Below, in pieces: positions 42,236 to 50,466 of a DNA stretch of 64,000 nt (positions within the stretch are counted from its first letter, which is position 1; every line of letters begins with the position of its first letter). Origin of the DNA: Actinobacteria bacterium HGW-Actinobacteria-6 (GTDB taxonomy: Bacteria > Actinomycetota > Coriobacteriia > Anaerosomatales > Anaerosomataceae); the NCBI GenBank assembly GCA_002841295.1, contig PHEU01000002.1, positions 62,001 to 126,000 on the forward strand. Reading direction: 5' to 3'. Both the position numbers and the translations under genes were made by a program. The notes below the pieces were generated by a model. The model worked only from the letters and a program-made list of their open reading frames with translations, was not told where the DNA came from and did not search any database.

Positions 42236-42589
42236 ATGAGCCGAGAACCGCAGATGCCAGCAGCCATGATGGCCGCGTTCGCGGGCATGCAGAGCGGCGG
42301 AGCCGGCGTGGCCAGCGCGTTCGCTGTGGCGCTCGTGATGCACACGCTCGCACCATGGCGGGAGCCGACCGGCAAAGACCTGGAGCGCGCCCTTCGCACC
42401 GCCGAACGCTTCAAGCTGACCGAGGATCTCGCGATCTTCCTGCCGCCCGAGCCAGGCAGGTTCGCCGGCCGAGCGAAGAAGGACGCGTACAAGGGCGTCG
42501 TGATCGCGCTCAAGCGCGTCGACGAGCTAGCGGGCGACGAGCGTGCCGAGGCGATCTCACAAGTGCGGGGGCTGCTGGGGGCTGGGTGA
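42236..42589 (+). CDS. Hypothetical protein
   Basis: 117 residues. An Ala/Gly-rich front half with one hydrophobic stretch (about 18-38, AGVASAFAVALVMHTLAPW), then a soluble alpha-helical back half (LERALRTAERFKL, YKGVVIALKRVDELAGDER). I recognise no family. Start supported by GAGGAGACC nine bases ahead. Its stop nearly touches the stop of the convergent restriction-endonuclease gene. Confidence 0.7.
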   Translation: MSREPQMPAAMMAAFAGMQSGGAGVASAFAVALVMHTLAPWREPTGKDLERALRTAERFKLTEDLAIFLPPEPGRFAGRAKKDAYKGVVIALKRVDELAGDERAEAISQVRGLLGAG

Positions 42590-42593
42590 AGGA

Positions 42594-43889
42594 CTAGGCG
42601 AGCAAGACTTCTTCTGGTCTTCGATGCGCAACCAAAGCTCCGTGTGACGTGATTGAGTGCCGAATCACGTCCTCCACGTTCCCTCCATAGCTCTCGTAGG
42701 CCATAAGCCGAACCTCTCGCGCAAGCCGCAAGCCGTGCACCAGCACGATGGGATAATCGTCTTCAATCATCTCAAGTTGCGCCGCACGACTGTACGTTCC
42801 TGTGGTCACGTACGCGCCTATCCACCCTCGCTTCAGGCGAGCAACCACTCGCGACAACTGCTCGGCGGAGACACTGCTCTTCGGAACAATGCACTTGGCC
42901 TGGCCGAGAACGACAAGGTGCGCTGTGGCTTCCTCGCTGCCCGCGTCGAGTCTTCCGACAAAGTCGATTCCCCGATCACTCGACGGTTGAGTTAGCCATC
43001 CGGTGTGGTAACGGCCAGACCCCGCATCGATGACGCGACCAGCAACCGTCGACGCCAGTGCCTCGAACATCGCTTTCTTGCCATCAAAGCTCCGGTACAC
43101 CGTTTGCAGGACTTTGTGCTCAGGCGATCCAGGAACAGGAAGTTGCTCCGCCGTACTCATCAGTCGACTTCTCGCAACCTGTCGTCGGATTCGATTCAGA
43201 GCCGAATGGCCCTCGCGCACCCACGTTTGCCAGCTTCGCGGCGCTAGACGTAGTGATGCAGAGTCTGTTTGCGTGGGGTCTCGGCGAGTGTTTATCCAGG
43301 TCCAGTCGAAGGCTTCGTCTTCTCCGCCGAGATCCAAAACTGCTATATCGAAGACATAGTTCGGATACGACCGCTGCTCTCGTTCGTCCCATTGAACGAT
43401 GAGCTGTGCCTGCTCAATCACTCCTAGCCCGCAGAACTCCAGGTAGCCTTGGTGCGCGCCTTCCACTGAAGCTGTGCGGAAGATCACGAGCGGGGTCGCC
43501 TTCATCCTGTCAGTCACGGCGGCACTCTGATGAAGCTGAACCTCGCCATATAGCGCTGCGTTTCCACGAGTGGTGCCAAGCCGCACCTGTGTGGTCGCTT
43601 TGTGATCACCAAAGTAGCGAATGTGTCCGTGATCAAGATCGAAGACATCATGCCATGGGGTGGTCGCGCTTCCCGCCTTGCGCGGGCTCGACCGAATCAG
43701 GAGGGCGGGACATCTCGTTCGCTCACCAACACTGATCCCGGCTATCGGATTAATTCCGGCGTCAAGGCTAATGAAGCGATCTCCACCATGAGTAACTGCC
43801 AGGACGTTTCTGTAGTCCCCGAAAAACAGCTTGGCTTTGTCAGTTCCAGGATACCGAAGTATCTCGTGCATTCTGAGTCGCGTATCCAC
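42594..43889 (-). CDS. Modification-dependent restriction endonuclease (AspBHI-like, type IV)
   Basis: 431 residues. The N-terminal half resembles the AspBHI-type recognition domain (SRA-like): PWHDVFDLDHGHIRYFGDHK, then RTASVEGAHQGYLEFCG. The C-terminal part is an Mrr-like PD-(D/E)xK nuclease: a helix RSFDGKKAMFEALA, then GIDFVGRLD...LVVLGQAKC, where D, Q and K form the metal site (Gln replaces Glu, as in Mrr). AspBHI-family enzymes cut DNA containing 5-methyl- or 5-hydroxymethylcytosine. No methyltransferase is near, consistent with type IV. The GTG start at 43889 has GGAGGGG ahead; the frame is open further through the G-rich tract. Confidence 0.85.
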   Translation of the reverse strand: MDTRLRMHEILRYPGTDKAKLFFGDYRNVLAVTHGGDRFISLDAGINPIAGISVGERTRCPALLIRSSPRKAGSATTPWHDVFDLDHGHIRYFGDHKATTQVRLGTTRGNAALYGEVQLHQSAAVTDRMKATPLVIFRTASVEGAHQGYLEFCGLGVIEQAQLIVQWDEREQRSYPNYVFDIAVLDLGGEDEAFDWTWINTRRDPTQTDSASLRLAPRSWQTWVREGHSALNRIRRQVARSRLMSTAEQLPVPGSPEHKVLQTVYRSFDGKKAMFEALASTVAGRVIDAGSGRYHTGWLTQPSSDRGIDFVGRLDAGSEEATAHLVVLGQAKCIVPKSSVSAEQLSRVVARLKRGWIGAYVTTGTYSRAAQLEMIEDDYPIVLVHGLRLAREVRLMAYESYGGNVEDVIRHSITSHGALVAHRRPEEVLLA

Positions 43890-43953
43890 TACCCCTCCGT
43901 CTACCACTTTGGAATCTCCTGGAAAGCACCTCCAAGCAGATCCTACACCACCT

Positions 43954-43976
43954 CCCCCCCCCACCCCGCCCCCTTG
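43954..43976 (-). repeat. Homopolymeric G tract, quadruplex-prone
   Basis: On the minus strand this reads GGGGGC, GGGGT, then nine G's. It can be split into four runs of four G's with loops of one or two bases, an ideal G-quadruplex. It lies 65-87 bases upstream of the restriction-endonuclease start, in its leader or promoter, between divergent genes. The nine-base run is also slippage-prone. Confidence 0.7.
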
Positions 43977-44003
43977 GGTACAACCTATCTGGGGGTGGTT
44001 CAC

Positions 44004-44510
44004 ATGCAGAAGCTTGCAACGGTTCTACTCGCGCTCATCGTCGTGTTCGCCATGGTCGGTTGTTCGAGCTCGGAACCTGACGCCGACACTGGGGAGCAGC
44101 CCGGAATCACGGAGCCAATCTCGCCGGAAGCCGAGATGCCGGTCCTCACCGGCGCGTGGGAGGTAACGACTGTCCTCACGGACATCGACATCCCTGCGAT
44201 GACGCCGGCGGCAGACCAGCCCGGCGCGCAATGGACGTGCACGGTGGACGGCGGCTCCATGACGCTCGTGACCGACCAGCACACGTACACGGGCAGTTTC
44301 GAGTCCAATGACTCCGGCGGCACATGGGTCTACGATGCCGCATCGACCTACACCGACGCCGACGGCACGGCCTGGACCAGCACCATTCTCGTGCGCGCAA
44401 CTCAGGACAACGCCGACGCATTCACCGGCACCATGGAAGGCGAGATCTCATCCGACGCGGACGGGCATCTCTACTCGGCAGTCTGGGATATCACTGGCGC
44501 GAGACAGTAG
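44004..44510 (+). CDS. Lipoprotein, unknown function
   Basis: 168 residues. Signal peptide with lipobox MVGC (Cys20), an acidic Pro-rich linker, and then a beta-rich domain (GAWEVTTVLTDIDIP...YTGSFESNDSGGTWVYD) rich in Thr, Asp and Ser, as in secreted beta-sandwich or lipocalin-like proteins. I do not recognise the family. GGGGGTGGTTCAC precedes the ATG. The AlbA_2 gene follows after a large inverted repeat. Confidence 0.8.
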   Translation: MQKLATVLLALIVVFAMVGCSSSEPDADTGEQPGITEPISPEAEMPVLTGAWEVTTVLTDIDIPAMTPAADQPGAQWTCTVDGGSMTLVTDQHTYTGSFESNDSGGTWVYDAASTYTDADGTAWTSTILVRATQDNADAFTGTMEGEISSDADGHLYSAVWDITGARQ

Positions 44511-44522
44511 AGTCGGTCTCGG

Positions 44523-44579
44523 CTCGGAAGATTACTCGGAAGTCTTTCAGCCTTCATACCTTCCGAGTATTCTTCCGAG
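44523..44579 (+). promoter_or_regulatory. Long inverted repeat abutting the AlbA_2 gene start
   Basis: CTCGGAAG occurs at 44523 and 44535, and its complement CTTCCGAG at 44560 and 44572. The two 20-base arms (44523-44542 and 44560-44579) are inverted copies with a single mismatch, around a 17-base loop, and the second arm ends one base before the ATG at 44581. No Shine-Dalgarno site remains. It may be a four-half-site operator for autoregulation or an RNA hairpin blocking translation. Confidence 0.75.
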
Positions 44580-44580
44580 T

Positions 44581-45957
44581 ATGGAACTTGAAGCTCTCAT
44601 TCGCCGCGCTGAGGGCAAGACGCTTGAGTTCAAGCGTGATGCTTCTTCGTCCGGCCCCATCCTCAAGACCGTGTGCGCCTTCGCCAACGCGGCGGGCGGC
44701 ACACTGCTCATCGGAATCGAGGATCGCAGCGGCACCGTGCTCGGCGTGAGCGATCCGCTCGACACCGAGGAGCGTCTGGCGAGCATCATCGCCGATGGAA
44801 TCTCGCCCCGCCTGGTCCCCAGCATCGAGCTCCTCCCTTGGCGTGAGACCCGGGTGCTGGCGGTCAACGTGTACCCGGGGCCGTCTCGGCCATATTCGGT
44901 CACGTCCGGTTCGGGAACGGCGGCTGCATACGTGCGCGTCGGCTCCACCAACCGCATCGCCGACGATGCGCTCATGGCCGAGATGGGTCGCAGCGCTCGC
45001 AACATCAGCTACGACGAATCGCCGCTACCCGAACTCGCCGAGTCCGACATCGACCTTGCGGCGCTGGGCGAAGCGCTCGGCGGGATGAGACGTATCGGCG
45101 CAGCCGACCTACGCACGCTGCGCCTCACAGTCGACGACCAAGGCCGTCGGGTACCGACAGTGGGCGCCATTCTGCTGTTCGGTCGACGCAGACTGGAGAC
45201 CTTCCCGGACGCCTGGATACAGGCCGGACGGTTCAAGGGGACCGACAAGCGCACCGTTATCGACTCGGCAGACTTCCGAGACTATCCGATTGCAGCAGTG
45301 GAGCAGGTGCTGGCGTTCATCACGCGCAACACCTCGATGAGCTACGAGATCCATGGTCCGCGTCGACTCGACGTTCCGGAGTATCCATCCGTCGCGGTAC
45401 GCGAGGCCGTGATCAACGCCGTCGCGCACGCCGACTATTCGCAGCAGGGCGCGCCGATCCGCGTTGCCATCTTCGATGACAGGCTGGAGATCACCAGCCC
45501 CGGGCTTCTTGTTGCGGGACTGACGATCGCAGACGTGCTCTCGGGCGTCTCCAAGCTCAGAAATCGCGTCATCGGACGCGTCTTGCGCGAAGCGAACCTG
45601 ATCGAGCAATGGGGCAGCGGTATCCAGCGGATGCGCGCGGCCTGCGAAGCTGCTGGTCTGCCTGAGCCGCTTCTCGAGGAGATCGGAACCAGCTTCAGGG
45701 TCACGATGTTCTCGGCGCGAGAGCGAGAGGCACACCCCACGAACCCGCTGGATGAGCGGACGCTCGACGCGCTGCGGAGTGCTGACGGCCTCGGAACCAG
45801 CGACGTTGCAGAAGCTATAGGACGCACGGCGCGCGCCACTCGCACCAGACTGCAGCGTCTTGTGGAGGCCGGCCTGGTGGTTGAGATCGGAAGCGGACCG
45901 AACGACCCGCAGCGACGCTACTACATCGCAGAGGATCCAGGGCGGTACGGCAACTAG
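44581..45957 (+). CDS. AlbA_2/Schlafen-domain ATP-binding transcriptional regulator
   Basis: 458 residues. N-terminal AlbA_2 (Schlafen-type) domain: EGKTLEFKRDASS, CAFANAAGGTLLIGIEDR, YVRVGSTNRIA. The middle has a GHKL-like ATP-binding segment (HATPase_c_4): REAVINAVAHADYS, DDRLEITSPG, GSGIQRMRAACEAAGLPEP. The C-terminus is a winged helix (TSDVAEAIGRTARATRTRLQRLVEAG). Such proteins are found near defence and stress genes and are presumed DNA- or RNA-binding regulators. The start abuts the inverted repeat above, pointing to autoregulation. Confidence 0.88.
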   Translation: MELEALIRRAEGKTLEFKRDASSSGPILKTVCAFANAAGGTLLIGIEDRSGTVLGVSDPLDTEERLASIIADGISPRLVPSIELLPWRETRVLAVNVYPGPSRPYSVTSGSGTAAAYVRVGSTNRIADDALMAEMGRSARNISYDESPLPELAESDIDLAALGEALGGMRRIGAADLRTLRLTVDDQGRRVPTVGAILLFGRRRLETFPDAWIQAGRFKGTDKRTVIDSADFRDYPIAAVEQVLAFITRNTSMSYEIHGPRRLDVPEYPSVAVREAVINAVAHADYSQQGAPIRVAIFDDRLEITSPGLLVAGLTIADVLSGVSKLRNRVIGRVLREANLIEQWGSGIQRMRAACEAAGLPEPLLEEIGTSFRVTMFSAREREAHPTNPLDERTLDALRSADGLGTSDVAEAIGRTARATRTRLQRLVEAGLVVEIGSGPNDPQRRYYIAEDPGRYGN

Positions 45958-45961
45958 CGCC

Positions 45962-46402
45962 CTACCCTACCTCGCTTGTGCACGCGGGGCACCGGGTCGC
46001 TGCAAGCGCGATCTCACTCTTGCAGTACGGGCACTCCTTGGTGGTGATCTCCTTGGCAACGGGCTTGCGCAGCCTGTTGATGCCTTTCACCATCATGAAG
46101 ATGGCAAGCGCGACGATCACGAAGTTGATGAGCGTGTTTATGAACACTCCGTAGTTGAGTGTGACCGCGCCCGCATCAACTGCCGCCTGCACGCTCGGAT
46201 ACGGACCCGCCACCACGCCCTGCTTGAGCACCCAGAACAGCTGCGAGAAATCCGCACCGCCGAGCAGCGCACCAATCGGCGGCATGATGACATCATTGAC
46301 GAGCGAGGCCACCACCGCGCCGAACGCGGCGCCGATAATCACACCGACCGCCAGGTCGACGGCATTGCCCTTGATCGCGAACTCCTTGAACTCCTTGAAC
46401 AT
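45962..46402 (-). CDS. mscL: Large-conductance mechanosensitive channel with zinc-ribbon tail
   Basis: 146 residues. MscL signature [20 protein letters not shown] at the N-terminus, two transmembrane helices (about 15-45 and 88-110) and the periplasmic loop between. The C-terminus carries an added zinc ribbon CPYCKSE...CPACTS in place of the usual coiled tail, a variant seen in some actinobacterial and other MscLs. It releases osmolytes under hypo-osmotic shock. RBS GGGGGAACCG lies before the ATG. Confidence 0.94.
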   Translation of the reverse strand: MFKEFKEFAIKGNAVDLAVGVIIGAAFGAVVASLVNDVIMPPIGALLGGADFSQLFWVLKQGVVAGPYPSVQAAVDAGAVTLNYGVFINTLINFVIVALAIFMMVKGINRLRKPVAKEITTKECPYCKSEIALAATRCPACTSEVG

Positions 46403-46419
46403 CTCGGTTCCCCCTTGGT

Positions 46420-47040
46420 CTAGCTGATCGAGGCCACGCCGCCGTCAGGGTTGACCTCAAGCTGGAGGACGGATTCGGCAGCCTTCAGGTAGTTGAAGCG
46501 GTACCCCAGAATCTTGATGTCGAACTCTTCGCCAGGAAGGGCCGTGCTGAGAACAGCCTTCACAGCGGCGGCCGCTGCCTTCTCGGCATCGCTGGCCGGC
46601 TCGGCAAGAATCGCGCCGGAGTTGAGCGAAGCGTCCTGCTTCATGATGGTGGTGCTATCGGCGGGCTTGGTTGGGTTGTAGAGCGAATGCGCAACGCCGT
46701 CGGCGTGCACCTCGAAAAGCACCAGCGTGTTGCCGCTGACCGCCGAGACGAGGTACGCCGTGAACGTCGGATCGATTCCCGCGATGTCTGGCTCGGGCTG
46801 CCCGACGCGCATCTCAAGACCTGCCTTGAGCGCGCTCGGAACCGCCGCAACGGCAGCCTTCTCGTTTGCGCCGCTCACCGGAATCGCCGTGTACCCCTCG
46901 GGTACCGCAGCTGCCGACTCGGCATCTTTGACGCCGTGCGTCGATTGGCCGGGCGCCGTGCTGGTCGAGGTGCCGGAACATCCAGCGCCAGCCAGGCAAA
47001 CGACGAGTCCCACCGTGACTAACCATGCTGAGCGACGCAT
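46420..47040 (-). CDS. Lipoprotein, unknown function
   Basis: 206 residues. Signal peptide with lipobox AGAGC (Cys21), a Ser/Thr-rich linker, and then a domain with [33 protein letters not shown] and a C-terminal [10 protein letters not shown]. No family is recognised. It lies directly upstream of mscL on the same strand, 18 bases apart, so it may be cotranscribed with it. Confidence 0.8.
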   Translation of the reverse strand: MRRSAWLVTVGLVVCLAGAGCSGTSTSTAPGQSTHGVKDAESAAAVPEGYTAIPVSGANEKAAVAAVPSALKAGLEMRVGQPEPDIAGIDPTFTAYLVSAVSGNTLVLFEVHADGVAHSLYNPTKPADSTTIMKQDASLNSGAILAEPASDAEKAAAAAVKAVLSTALPGEEFDIKILGYRFNYLKAAESVLQLEVNPDGGVASIS

Positions 47041-47142
47041 TGCGACCTCCCGTATGCCGCGGCCCCCTTCGGGCCTCCTCGGCTCAGTCTATGCCGAGAA
47101 GCGCCCACCGGTCACGCCCTGTAAGCGCTTGGAACGGGTTTA

Positions 47143-47514
47143 GTGACCGACAAGCGTCACCCGCTACGCTTGCAGGGCGCCGAAGCGCTAGCGGCGCCCG
47201 ACCTCCTGTACGCGGAGTGTGCAAACGCGATCTGGAAGCGAGCACGTCGAGGCTTACTCCCGCAGTCCGACGCAGACGACCTGGTTGTTCGCCTGCGCGC
47301 GTATCCGCTCCAAGCCATCCCGCTCGGCGACCTCACGGCCGATGCGCTGCGCATCTCGCTCGCCTTCGACCACCCGATCTACGACTGCTACTACGTGGCT
47401 GCCACGATCCAGAGTGGCCACACGCTCGTGACTGCTGACCGGGTGCTGGCGAAGCTCGCCCGCGATGTCGGGCTGGACGAACGCGTGATGCTTCTCGGCG
47501 AGGATCGCGGCTAG
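47143..47514 (+). pseudogene. Truncated VapC/PIN-domain toxin
   Basis: 123 codons. PIN-domain middle and end are present: APDLLYAECANAIWKRA (second acidic residue), FDHPIYDCYYVAATI (Asp) and LVTADRVLA (Asp). The first about 20 residues of a VapC, with the invariant first Asp (VVDASV-type), are missing: the frame starts at a GTG in the middle of helix 1 and no upstream frame supplies them. No VapB antitoxin gene lies ahead. It is therefore likely inactive. A convergent overlap of four bases with the activase gene is present. Confidence 0.7.
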
Positions 47515-48254
47515 CGCTCGAAGCTCAACGCGGCGCCGTACGCGCCAACGATCTGCGCCTCGGCCGGCACGAGCACCTCGCCCGCAAAGCCCTCCGAGAT
47601 GAGCGCGACCATGGCGGGGTTCTTTGCGACCCCGCCCGCGAACACGAGCGGACCCTGCGCCCTCACGCGCTTGAGCGAGCCGAGCGTGCGCTTCGCGATC
47701 GACTCGTGCAGTCCACGTGCGATGCGCGAACGGTCCTCGCCGCGGTGTACGAGGCCGGTCACTTCGCTCTCGGCGAACACCGTGCACATCGACGAGATGC
47801 TCACGCCTGTGGATGCGGCGATACCCTGCTCGGCCATCTCCTCAAGCGTGAAGCCGAGGGCGCGGGCCATGACCTCAAGGAACTTGCCTGTCCCCGCTGC
47901 GCACTTGTCGTTCATCTCGAAGTCCGTGACCTTGCCGCCGGGCCCGAGCGAGATCACCTTGGTGTCCTGCCCCCCGATATCGAGCACCGACGACGCGTGC
48001 GGAAACAGCCGGGCCGCTCCCACGCCGTACGCGGTGATCTCGGTGACGGCGGTCCCGCCGAAACGCTCCCGGGCGCCATGGCGTCCATAGCCGGTCGAGA
48101 CTATCGCGTCGTGCGCCCCGCGGTCGACGAAGACGGCTGCGGCCGACCCGGGATCGAATCCCGAGTCGGCCACCGCCCAATCCACTATGCGCCCATCCTC
48201 GACCCAGACGGCGTCAACGCTTCGCGAGCCGATATCGAGGCCGAGTACGCGCAT
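47511..48254 (-). CDS. 2-hydroxyacyl-CoA dehydratase-type activase (ATPase, [4Fe-4S])
   Basis: 247 residues of the ASKHA-fold activase family (HgdC/CompA/BadF-like). Motifs: LGLDIGSRSVDAV (phosphate 1), SVLDIGGQDTKVIS (phosphate 2), FEMNDKCAAGTGKFLEVMA (cluster Cys), SSMCTVFAESEV (second cluster Cys) and FAGGVAKN. Two subunits share one [4Fe-4S] cluster and use ATP to push an electron at very low potential into a partner reductase, which is the gene just upstream. It starts four bases after that gene's stop. Confidence 0.93.
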   Translation of the reverse strand: MRVLGLDIGSRSVDAVWVEDGRIVDWAVADSGFDPGSAAAVFVDRGAHDAIVSTGYGRHGARERFGGTAVTEITAYGVGAARLFPHASSVLDIGGQDTKVISLGPGGKVTDFEMNDKCAAGTGKFLEVMARALGFTLEEMAEQGIAASTGVSISSMCTVFAESEVTGLVHRGEDRSRIARGLHESIAKRTLGSLKRVRAQGPLVFAGGVAKNPAMVALISEGFAGEVLVPAEAQIVGAYGAALSFER

Positions 48255-48257
48255 GGT

Positions 48258-49538
48258 TTACAACATCTCCAAGAACGCTTCGATGCGGGTCGCGAGCTGG
48301 CCCACGTCTTCAGCAGAGTAGTCGGTGGTGATCTTGAGCACAGGCAGATCCGCCTCACGTACCGCCGCGTCTACCGAGGTCGACTCGATCTCGTAGAGAC
48401 CACAGAACTGCAGCGAGTAGTCGATAACGCCATCAGCGCCGAGCTCCTTCGCCATCCGGATGACATCGTCGATGCGGCCCTCGTTTGGCGTGAAGCACGC
48501 GCAGTTGATGTCGAGGTACTTGGCGGCGATGCCGTCGAGCATCTCGTCGATCGTCGTGGCATCTTCATCGACGAGCTTCTCGTAGTAGCGAGACCCGGTG
48601 CACATCTCCTCGCCGACGACGACACCGCCGGCCTTCTCGACAAGCTCGTGCAACTTCCAGTTCGGAAGCGCCATCGGCGTGCCGGTGATGAGAACGCGCT
48701 TAGCACCCTTGGCTGCAGCGCCCACCCCATCGGCCGCCCGCTTCTCGAGCTCGTCGGCCAGAGCGTTCATCATCTGAGTGAACCGCGGAACGTCGTCGTA
48801 GAAGGCAACCTGGACCGCGAGCAGCGAATCGAGCCCCGAGATCGGCGCGGGGTCGGCGGCGCGAGCTGCGTTCACACGCTGGAGCGCCCGGCGCTTGTCG
48901 TTGACTTCCTTTATGGCTACTTTGAGCGACTCAGCCGTGACCTTCTTGCCGGTGAGCTCCTCGAGCGTTGCGACAAGATCGACGAGCTCGGAGCGCCAGA
49001 ACGCGAGATCCTTCTCGCGCTTCATCTGCGGCAGCTCGAGCACGTGCAGGTTCTGCAGCTTGCCAAGTTCCTCGTACGCCTTCTTCTTACCGTCGCACGT
49101 GGTCTCGCCGATAAGCAGGTCGGCTTCCTCGAGGTACGGGCACACCTTGCCAAGCTTGAATCCCACCATCGATTTGATGAGCGCACATGTGTTGCGCGGC
49201 AGAATCTGCTCCACCTCGTCGTAGGCCCACTCGGCGCCTGCGCAGATGCCAACGCTCCATGCGCCAGCCGCGCGGATGAGCTCCTCGGGCACGTACAGGC
49301 AATACGTGCCCACGACCTTGCCGCCAGCCTTCCGGAAGTCGTGCAGCTCCTTGATGCGAAGGCCGTGGACCTCACTCATCACGAAATCGAGGTAGCCCAT
49401 GCCCTCCGGGCGGTTCGTCTGGGACATGAACGTAGCGCCGTACATGCCGCCGACCGCTTCAAGCAGCGCGTCGTGCATAGGCAGGTCGAGACCAAGCTCG
49501 GCCCACATCGGATGGTAGTCGACAGGCTGATCGCTCAT
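48258..49538 (-). CDS. 2-hydroxyacyl-CoA dehydratase-family reductase (double-cubane cluster type)
   Basis: 426 residues. HgdB-like fold with CLYVPEELIRAAGA, ICAGAEWAYDEVEQ, LPRNTCALIKSM and LLIGETTCDGKKKAYEEL, then IDYSLQFCGLYEIES near the end. As in double-cubane cluster proteins a single polypeptide carries the cysteines, without the alpha/beta dehydratase pair. Members reduce small substrates such as acetylene or azide in vitro; the natural substrate is unknown. A true 2-hydroxyacyl-CoA dehydratase would need a second subunit, which is absent. With its activase it forms an ATP-driven low-potential reductase. 49539-49644 upstream shows no other gene. Confidence 0.9.
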   Translation of the reverse strand: MSDQPVDYHPMWAELGLDLPMHDALLEAVGGMYGATFMSQTNRPEGMGYLDFVMSEVHGLRIKELHDFRKAGGKVVGTYCLYVPEELIRAAGAWSVGICAGAEWAYDEVEQILPRNTCALIKSMVGFKLGKVCPYLEEADLLIGETTCDGKKKAYEELGKLQNLHVLELPQMKREKDLAFWRSELVDLVATLEELTGKKVTAESLKVAIKEVNDKRRALQRVNAARAADPAPISGLDSLLAVQVAFYDDVPRFTQMMNALADELEKRAADGVGAAAKGAKRVLITGTPMALPNWKLHELVEKAGGVVVGEEMCTGSRYYEKLVDEDATTIDEMLDGIAAKYLDINCACFTPNEGRIDDVIRMAKELGADGVIDYSLQFCGLYEIESTSVDAAVREADLPVLKITTDYSAEDVGQLATRIEAFLEML

Positions 49539-49644
49539 CGTGCGCTCCTAACCGAGGTGTTCATTACGTTTAATACTATCTATCGCTTCTTCTTATACAA
49601 GAGGGCACAAGGGTTGTCTACACAGGCAGACGGGATTTCGGGAC

Positions 49645-50466
49645 CTAGCGCGCCTTCGGGTAGCTGCCGAGGATCTTCACTTCGCGCAGCTTCAGGCGCA
49701 GACAGTCGAGCGCAAGCCGCACGTGCGGATCCTCGATGTGGCCCTCGCAGTCGATGAAGAACATGTAGTCGCCAAGCTGACGCTTGGTCGGCCGGCTCTG
49801 GATCTTCGTGAGGTTGATCTCGCCGTATGCAAACTCCGAGAGAATCATGAGCAGCGCGCCCGGCTTGTCCTTCTTCATGAACAGAGCGAGCGACGTCTTG
49901 TCGTGTCCGGTACGCTCACGGATGCCGCGCCCCACCACCACAAAACGCGTCTGGTTGCCGGCGTAGTCCTCGACGTTCGCGTGCAGGACCTGCGCGCCAT
50001 ACAGCTCGGCCGCAAGTGCCGTGCCGAGCGCCGCAGCTCCTGGCGTGGCTACGGCGGTCTGGACCGCCTCGGCGTTCGAGTTCGCGGCCACGATCGCCCG
50101 TCCGGGAAGGTTGCGCTCCAGCCACCGGCGACACTGCCCGCTTGCCTGCGGGTGCGCTATGACCGAGGTGACCTCGGCCATCTTCGTTCCAGGCGCGACC
50201 AAGAGCGAGAAGTGGATGTCCAGCACCAGCTCGTCCTGGATCTCCAGCTGCGTGTCGAACACCAGCCCGTCGAGTGTTGCGGGAACCGAACCTTCGATCG
50301 AGTTCTCGATCGGCGCTACGCCAAGGTCGGCTCGGCCACGGTCGACGGCCTCGAAGACCTCACCGATGGTCGTGCACGACACGGGCTCCACGTCTGGCAT
50401 GTCCAGCGAAAGCAGCGCCTCTTCCGAGAACGTACCTGCCGGACCGAGGAATGCGACCTTCGTCAT
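49645..50466 (-). CDS. pheA: Prephenate dehydratase
   Basis: 273 residues, making phenylpyruvate for phenylalanine. Catalytic part: VAFLGPAGTFSEEA, APIENSIEGSV, IAHPQASGQCRRWL, NQTRFVVVG. The C-terminal ACT domain (TSLALFMKKDKPGALLMIL, YMFFIDCEGH) should bind phenylalanine for feedback control. No chorismate mutase domain. Its start overlaps the stop of the upstream diguanylate cyclase gene by four bases, an unusual pairing. Confidence 0.95.
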   Translation of the reverse strand: MTKVAFLGPAGTFSEEALLSLDMPDVEPVSCTTIGEVFEAVDRGRADLGVAPIENSIEGSVPATLDGLVFDTQLEIQDELVLDIHFSLLVAPGTKMAEVTSVIAHPQASGQCRRWLERNLPGRAIVAANSNAEAVQTAVATPGAAALGTALAAELYGAQVLHANVEDYAGNQTRFVVVGRGIRERTGHDKTSLALFMKKDKPGALLMILSEFAYGEINLTKIQSRPTKRQLGDYMFFIDCEGHIEDPHVRLALDCLRLKLREVKILGSYPKAR

